From Bacteroidia bacterium (GTDB taxonomy: Bacteria; Bacteroidota; Bacteroidia; Bacteroidales; UBA12481): a DNA stretch of 16,225 nucleotides. How positions within the stretch are numbered: the stretch's first letter is position 1; the number at the start of each line of letters is the position of its first letter. Shown here one piece after another: positions 11,574 to 16,225 of the stretch. A program made the translations under genes and the position numbers. The notes under the pieces were generated by a model. It was given only the letters and a program-made list of their open reading frames with translations. It had not been told where the DNA came from and did no database searches. The stretch is from the NCBI GenBank assembly GCA_026391235.1, contig JAPLDV010000621.1, forward strand, positions 1 through 16,225, read 5' to 3'.

Positions 11574-14060
11574 ATGAAAACTGTGCTGCGTTTAGTCTTA
11601 CCCGAACTGCTGATGATAGCAATAATGGCCTCCCTGGCCCTGGCTTTCATGAGCCCGGTAATTGAAGGTAAAATCCTGTATCAAAATGATATCGTACAAG
11701 CCCAGAATATGGCCAATGAGTTAGTGCAGTTTAAGAAGCAGACGGGGGAATACTCAGCCTGGACCAACTCTGCTTTCAGTGGGATGCCGGCATATCAGAT
11801 AAAATCGGTCCCATCCGGTAATATATTCCTGTGGTTTTTCCGAATGCTGAGGCTATATCTTCCCGGATATACTGTGGCGATCCTGTTTGTTTGCATGCTG
11901 GGCTTTTACTTCCTGCTCAGGACACTTAAACTCAATCACTGGCTCGCACTGGCCGGAGCAGTGGCTTTCGGGTTCGGATCGCATAACCTCCAACTGATCG
12001 GGGCCGGTCATGTGAGTAAGATATACGCCGTCGCCTATATGGCTCCTGTTATTGCAGGGGTATTCCTGGTGTTCAGGCGAAAATATCTTCTGGGAGGATT
12101 GCTTACAGCTGTGGGATTTGGGATACAATTGGTTACTAACCATCCGCAGGTTTCCTATTACCTTGGAATAATCATCCTGATATACATGCTGGTAGAACTG
12201 GTGTTTGCTATCCGCGAAAAATACTTCGATCATCTCGTTAAATCAGGCATAGTACTCTTCGTTGCCCTTCTTTTGGCGATCCTTCCAAATATGACCGCGT
12301 TGATGACTACCCAGGAGTATAGTAAAGAAACCACCAGAGGGGTATCGGAGCTAATTAAGCCGGGTGAAACCAAAACCAAGGGATTGGATGTAAATTATAT
12401 TACCGATTGGAGTTATGGGATCGGGGAAACCATCAACCTGTTTATTCCAAACTTCAGCGGCGGTGGATCAAGTCAAGATCTGGGAACCAATTCCGCGATG
12501 TATAAAGCAATGATCAGTAACCAGGTACCCAAACAAGAGGCAAGGCAATATGCCAGGGGAATATCGTACTGGGGAAGTCAGGACAAGGGAACAGCCGGGC
12601 CGCATTATATTGGTGCCATTTCGGTCTTTCTGGCAGTTCTCGGTTTGTTTATTGTGAAAGGGAAAAAGAAATGGTGGCTTGTCTCAATTATCGTATTTTC
12701 AATTGTTTTGGCCTGGGGGCGCAATTTCATGATCCTTACGGAATTTTTCGTGAACAATGTCCCTTTGTATGCCAAGTTCCGGGATGTAACCAACACCCTG
12801 ATAATTGCGCAATTTGCGATTCCTCTACTGGCTTTTTTGGCTATCAGGGAGTGGTTTGCCGATGAGCAAACTGATTTAAAGGTGAAGTTGAAAAAACTGT
12901 ACATAGCCGTTGGAATCGCTGGAGGAGTTGCTGTTCTTGTGGTATTGATACCTTCGATTTTCGGTTCTTTCAGCAGTGTTACTGACGCCGATTATCCCGA
13001 CTGGCTCAAGGAAGCGCTCCGGGAGGACCGCATCGGCCTGGCCCGCCGGGATGCATTCAGAACTTTGATTTTTGTGATTTGCGCTGCCGGAATCCTCTGG
13101 TATTCATTGAAATCCAAAATCAGAAAGGAGTACCTGTATGTAGGACTTGCATTGCTTATCCTGGTTGATATGTGGTCAGTCGGGAAGAGGTATCTTAATA
13201 ATGATAATTTCATCAGCAACCGCCAGATTGAACAGGCTTTCAAATCCACACCGGCCGATGATATCATTGCGAAGGACAAGGGTCAGGGATACCGGGTACT
13301 GGATATGACTACCAGTCCGTTCCAGAGCGCCCATACTTCGAGGTTTCATAAATCAATCGGAGGGTACCATGGTGCAAAACTGGGCCGGTATCAGGATTTG
13401 ATCGATAAGTATCTGGCACCAAATACCGTGGCAATGGGAACCGTTTTCCAGGATAAGCCTACTTTGGAAAAAATTGATGCGGCCGTTGCCGGGATGAAGG
13501 TGTTAAACCTACTGAATACCAAATATATAATTGTAAATCCGAATGGGCAACCCTTTCTGAATAGCCATACCTATGGGGATGTATGGTTTGTTGATCGGGT
13601 GAAATGGGTTGAGAATGCCAATGAAGAGCTTGATGCATTGGGAACTGCTTCGCTGACTGACGAAGCCGTTGTTGACAAGCGGTTTAAGCAGCAGCTTAGT
13701 ACTTTGCCGGCCCAGCTCCCGCCAAATACCAAAACTGATGTGATATCACTCATCGAGTGCAAACCTAATTATCTGAAGTACGATACCAAAGCCACTGATA
13801 ATCGCCTGGCTGTATTTTCGCAGATATACTATCGATATGGCTGGCAAGCTTTTATCGATGGAAAAAAGGCCGAATATATCCGGGCCGACTATGCCATGCG
13901 GGCTATGGTAATACCGGGCGGGCAGCACACGGTTGAATTCCGGTTCGAGCCGAAAACACTGAAAACGGGCAGAATGATCAGTCTGATCGGGAGTTTGCTG
14001 GTTCTGCTGCTTATCATTGGTACGGTGGTTGTTGAGTTGAGAAGTAAAAAAGAAGAATAA
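11574..14060 (+). CDS. YfhO family polytopic membrane protein (GT-C-like)
   Basis: An 828-residue membrane protein of the YfhO type. In Gram-positives YfhO is tied to lipoteichoic acid glycosylation; the Bacteroidetes members have no settled role, so glycosyl transfer is an inference. TM1 lies at 8-27, followed by an outer segment with the QNDIVQAQNMANE and AWTNSAFSGMPAYQ stretches characteristic of this group. More membrane helices lie about 97-116, 124-142, 150-167, 172-187, 193-213, 224-240, 346-361, 367-381, 405-424, 441-463, 497-510 and 519-533. A soluble region of about 255 residues (540-800) follows, with NTKYIIVNPNGQP and SQIYYRYGWQAFIDGKKAEYIRADYAMRAMVIPGGQHTVEFRF, and a last helix at 800-821. 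Start ATG 11574 follows the heptamer element with no visible promoter, so transcription may come from glyS. Its end lies 20 bases from the convergent M14 gene. Confidence 0.85.
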   Translation: MKTVLRLVLPELLMIAIMASLALAFMSPVIEGKILYQNDIVQAQNMANELVQFKKQTGEYSAWTNSAFSGMPAYQIKSVPSGNIFLWFFRMLRLYLPGYTVAILFVCMLGFYFLLRTLKLNHWLALAGAVAFGFGSHNLQLIGAGHVSKIYAVAYMAPVIAGVFLVFRRKYLLGGLLTAVGFGIQLVTNHPQVSYYLGIIILIYMLVELVFAIREKYFDHLVKSGIVLFVALLLAILPNMTALMTTQEYSKETTRGVSELIKPGETKTKGLDVNYITDWSYGIGETINLFIPNFSGGGSSQDLGTNSAMYKAMISNQVPKQEARQYARGISYWGSQDKGTAGPHYIGAISVFLAVLGLFIVKGKKKWWLVSIIVFSIVLAWGRNFMILTEFFVNNVPLYAKFRDVTNTLIIAQFAIPLLAFLAIREWFADEQTDLKVKLKKLYIAVGIAGGVAVLVVLIPSIFGSFSSVTDADYPDWLKEALREDRIGLARRDAFRTLIFVICAAGILWYSLKSKIRKEYLYVGLALLILVDMWSVGKRYLNNDNFISNRQIEQAFKSTPADDIIAKDKGQGYRVLDMTTSPFQSAHTSRFHKSIGGYHGAKLGRYQDLIDKYLAPNTVAMGTVFQDKPTLEKIDAAVAGMKVLNLLNTKYIIVNPNGQPFLNSHTYGDVWFVDRVKWVENANEELDALGTASLTDEAVVDKRFKQQLSTLPAQLPPNTKTDVISLIECKPNYLKYDTKATDNRLAVFSQIYYRYGWQAFIDGKKAEYIRADYAMRAMVIPGGQHTVEFRFEPKTLKTGRMISLIGSLLVLLLIIGTVVVELRSKKEE

Positions 14061-14080
14061 AGGTCTTCGAATCTCTTACT

Positions 14081-16012
14081 TCATTCCAATATGATCTCCT
14101 TCTCCAGCACCCCGCCCCTTGTCGAAAGCACCTTCACTTTCCCCTTGATTTTATCCCGGGAATAGGTCCGGATGGTAAAAGCTGCACTGGCCTCCTGGTT
14201 TTGCCACAGGTGATCGGAATAGCGGGTTTTGTCGGACGTTTTGGGATCCACAATTCTGATTTTTGGCTGATCACCTTCAATCAGTTTTTTATCGAAATCA
14301 AGCACAGCCTGATCCAATTGTACGATTTTAACGCGCTGAGCGATATTCAATGCAGTTGGAATACGTGATGTATTTCTCCAGCCGACCGTAACCTGGTAAT
14401 CCGTGGAATCTTTGTAATCCTTTAACTTCTTCACAGCGAACATATTCCATTCAAGTACCGGTAAATCATGTGCCATGGCCAGGTTGAACAGTCCCTGTTT
14501 ACGGATCCAGGGTTCGAGATGTTCTGGTGGAGGATTTTGTGAGAAAAATTTTGGATTAAAGCCACCGAGTTCAACAGGGCCGAGAAAGGGGTTTATAAAA
14601 TGTGACCATTTTTTGAAACCACGGCCACCATTTTCCTGGTCGTCCCACAGGAGGATATCAAGCTCATCTTTTTTCCCGTCTTTATTGAGATCCCCATACA
14701 CCCCCCCATTCCATAACTCATCTCCATACCAGATAGCGCCGAAATAGCTATAGCCGAAATCCGGACCGTGGCCAAACAGCGGTTCCGGTTTGGCACTGTC
14801 GCCGGTATAGTCGTCGACCGGGTCTTTAGTGCTATATTCATCATAAACATCTCCGGCCCAGGGATATCCGGTAATATTCATTCCGAGTGTATCATAATAT
14901 TCGAAAAGTTTACGGTCGGCCTCGTACATACCTTTAGCCGAAAATTCAGTAGACGGGCCGCGGAGATGCATTGGAACGCGGGTATCCATGGAGTTGACTA
15001 CGGAAACATTAGGATGGGTGATCAGGAAGTTGAAAACGGCCCGGGTTTCGGATTCACTGAGCGGATATTCACCGGCACCGCCCTGGGTCCAGCCTCGACC
15101 AGTGGCATCGAGTCCCTCTTCCGGCCGCCAGTTTTCCGGATAGTTCCGGTGGAGATCCAACCCGCCAATACCATCTTCATTGATTTTTCCATCTCCATCA
15201 TTGTCCCAGCCCTCTGAAGAAGCTGACCATAATCCTTTGCCCTTCGGAACGCGTTTCATCAGCCGGCCGGATGGGTCACGGGGATCCGGTATCAGGGTCC
15301 CTTTTTCAAGATCGACCCAACGCATAGTATACAAAACACCGTCTCCATCCAGATCCTCACCGGGATCCTCATCGAGGAGGCCGTCGCCATCATTATCGGC
15401 TGGATGTACCGTACTTCGGTTACTTTGGGCGGTATTCAGATATAAATTGGAACCATCGGGATTATTTTCAGGACGGATATATATTGCTTTGGTATCCAGC
15501 AGTTTGGTGATTGCCGGATCGGTACCGTACTGATTAAGAAGATGATTCAGGAGCCAGAGGGCCGATTCGGTTGCCGTTACTTCGCCTGAGTGTCTGCCTC
15601 CTTCGAAAAAGGCAGCAGGCTTGTCGGTATCCTTGCCGGTTTTCTTATTTGTCAGCGTCACCTGCAGGATCGGCCGTCCTTCATAGCTGAAACCAACTTC
15701 ATACAGATCTACCAGATTAGGATATTTTTCAGCCCATCGCTTCATCCAGGCATATATCACATCTACTGTATGATACCGGTCCCAGGTAAGCGTATCGCCT
15801 GCTGTATATTCTACTTCCTTATACTTCACTTGAGGAAACACGCTGGTCCCGTGGCGATAGCCCTTGACGGTGTAATGGGTTGTGTCTTTGTCGGATTCGG
15901 GCCATGCAGCAACGTTGAGGGGCCTGATCTGGGCACCTGACGGCAGAAACGTGAAGAACGTGAAGAACGTGAAGAAAGAAAAGAACCACGAAAACGGAGA
16001 TATGAGTTTCAT
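14081..16012 (-). CDS. Secreted M14 (zinc carboxypeptidase) family protein with altered zinc site
   Basis: A 643-residue exported protein. ATG at 16010-16012 is preferred over an in-frame ATG 42 bases upstream because it opens a signal peptide: MK, a Phe-rich core (FFSFFTFFTFFTF, 10-22), then LPSGA with likely cleavage after Ala27. The M14 core follows: GRHSGE (139-144) with zinc ligands His141 and Glu144, Arg180 and NPDG (184-187), and DLHRNYP (286-292), where Arg289 matches the substrate-binding Arg145 of carboxypeptidase A. The third zinc ligand, normally His in a [FY]HT motif after HPN, appears as Asp343 in NSMDT. A likely catalytic Glu is Glu521 (VLEWNMF). Acidic, EF-hand-like loops occur at 206-226, 270-280 and 441-452 (DxDGDG type), probably binding calcium. 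Mature protein ends in a beta-rich tail of about 110 residues. Peptidase fold is firm; activity is uncertain. Confidence 0.88.
   Translation of the reverse strand: MKLISPFSWFFSFFTFFTFFTFLPSGAQIRPLNVAAWPESDKDTTHYTVKGYRHGTSVFPQVKYKEVEYTAGDTLTWDRYHTVDVIYAWMKRWAEKYPNLVDLYEVGFSYEGRPILQVTLTNKKTGKDTDKPAAFFEGGRHSGEVTATESALWLLNHLLNQYGTDPAITKLLDTKAIYIRPENNPDGSNLYLNTAQSNRSTVHPADNDGDGLLDEDPGEDLDGDGVLYTMRWVDLEKGTLIPDPRDPSGRLMKRVPKGKGLWSASSEGWDNDGDGKINEDGIGGLDLHRNYPENWRPEEGLDATGRGWTQGGAGEYPLSESETRAVFNFLITHPNVSVVNSMDTRVPMHLRGPSTEFSAKGMYEADRKLFEYYDTLGMNITGYPWAGDVYDEYSTKDPVDDYTGDSAKPEPLFGHGPDFGYSYFGAIWYGDELWNGGVYGDLNKDGKKDELDILLWDDQENGGRGFKKWSHFINPFLGPVELGGFNPKFFSQNPPPEHLEPWIRKQGLFNLAMAHDLPVLEWNMFAVKKLKDYKDSTDYQVTVGWRNTSRIPTALNIAQRVKIVQLDQAVLDFDKKLIEGDQPKIRIVDPKTSDKTRYSDHLWQNQEASAAFTIRTYSRDKIKGKVKVLSTRGGVLEKEIILE
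15954..15981. repeat. 9-bp tandem repeat inside the M14 signal-peptide coding region
   Basis: The nine-base unit AACGTGAAG (plus strand) is repeated three times in a row and partly again at both edges. On the coding strand it yields the F-F-T periodicity of the signal peptide. Because the unit is a multiple of three, gain or loss of copies lengthens or shortens the hydrophobic core without a frameshift. Confidence 0.75.
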
Positions 16013-16145
16013 AGCGAACTTTATTATTGTTGAATACTTTTCATGACTGTCCACAAATGCACATAATATTTCATGAATCTGTAACTTCAGAATTCAAAAT
16101 TGGTCTTCGGATCTCTAAATTTTTACTTTCAGCGTATTGTTAAAC

Positions 16146-16225
16146 TCAGAACCGCCGGTTCCTCAGATAATACCACCAAAACCTCACCGCAATCGGTAAA
16201 TGTCTCAGCACGGTCGGTACCAGGC
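16146..16225 (-). CDS. Possible 3' end of a hypothetical protein (partial)
   Basis: From the right edge, one minus-strand frame is open for 25 codons and ends at TGA (plus-strand 16146-16148). The translation is LVPTVLRHLPIAVRFWWYYL followed by RNRRF: hydrophobic-aromatic with a basic tail, as seen at the end of membrane-associated proteins. A second frame is also open for 31 codons, so this choice rests on composition alone. I do not recognise the family. If real, its promoter and most of the gene lie outside the window. Confidence 0.3.
   Translation of the reverse strand, partial: LVPTVLRHLPIAVRFWWYYLRNRRF

Noticed and set aside
14041..14082. Terminator between the YfhO and M14 genes
   Set aside because: GAAGTAA/TTACTTC and GAAGA/TCTTC can pair, but the stems are short, AT-rich and have no clear U-tract, so the support is too weak.
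14768..15533. Plus-strand frames of 149 and 117 codons inside the M14 gene
   Set aside because: Antisense to the peptidase core; low-complexity translation without domains.
16013..16145. Promoter of the M14 gene
   Set aside because: TGCATTTG on the minus strand misses the consensus at one base and has no -33 box; nothing else was seen in this gap.

Overview
The window looks like chromosomal DNA from a Bacteroidota (Bacteroidetes) bacterium, probably of the Bacteroidales/Marinilabiliales type. The evidence is indirect but consistent. The order rplM-rpsI-rpsB is the Bacteroidetes order. Several genes have a -7 box matching TAnnTTTG, the pattern of the Bacteroidetes primary sigma factor. Ribosome binding sites are mostly absent. 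The protein set (a one-chain glycyl-tRNA synthetase of 514 residues, a YfhO-type giant membrane protein, an M14 peptidase with Ca-binding aspartate loops) is typical of that phylum. No phage, transposase, CRISPR or tRNA/rRNA gene was seen.

Layout, left to right. Positions 1-1273 (minus) hold ribosomal genes rplM, rpsI and the 5' part of rpsB, with a good promoter and two candidate regulatory RNA leaders. Position 1438-2364 (minus) is a degenerate Gfo/Idh/MocA-like protein. Positions 2474-5700 (plus) hold an O-antigen ligase/polymerase-like membrane protein, a 3-methyladenine DNA glycosylase and a tRNA-dihydrouridine synthase. This last gene runs head-on into lolE-like/rbfA (minus, 5635-7019), and the 3' ends of dusB and the lolE-like gene overlap in a way that suggests a deletion. 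trpS (plus, 7121-8113) and nadB (minus, 8261-9823) converge on a giant heptamer-repeat hairpin. glyS and a YfhO family gene (plus, 9892-14060) are separated by a second, sequence-unrelated heptamer-repeat hairpin. An M14 carboxypeptidase-like secreted protein (minus, 14081-16012) converges on the YfhO gene. A short partial reading frame may occupy the right edge.

Most genes are housekeeping: translation (S2, S9, L13, TrpRS, GlyRS, RbfA, Dus), NAD synthesis (NadB), DNA repair (AAG glycosylase) and envelope functions (LolE-like, Wzy/WaaL-like, YfhO, M14). Strand switches are frequent, so most transcription units are one to three genes. No gene-free stretch exceeds about 165 bases.

I do not see a convincing new multi-gene system. 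The least explained structure is the set of repeat elements lying directly against stop codons: a 19-23 bp array after the glycosylase, and two elements built from 7-bp units in opposite orientation after trpS/nadB and glyS. The two heptamer elements share an architecture but not a sequence. Next in interest are the dusB/lolE-like 3' junction, the two competing hairpins ahead of rpsB, and an M14 protein in which a zinc-ligand His appears replaced by Asp.
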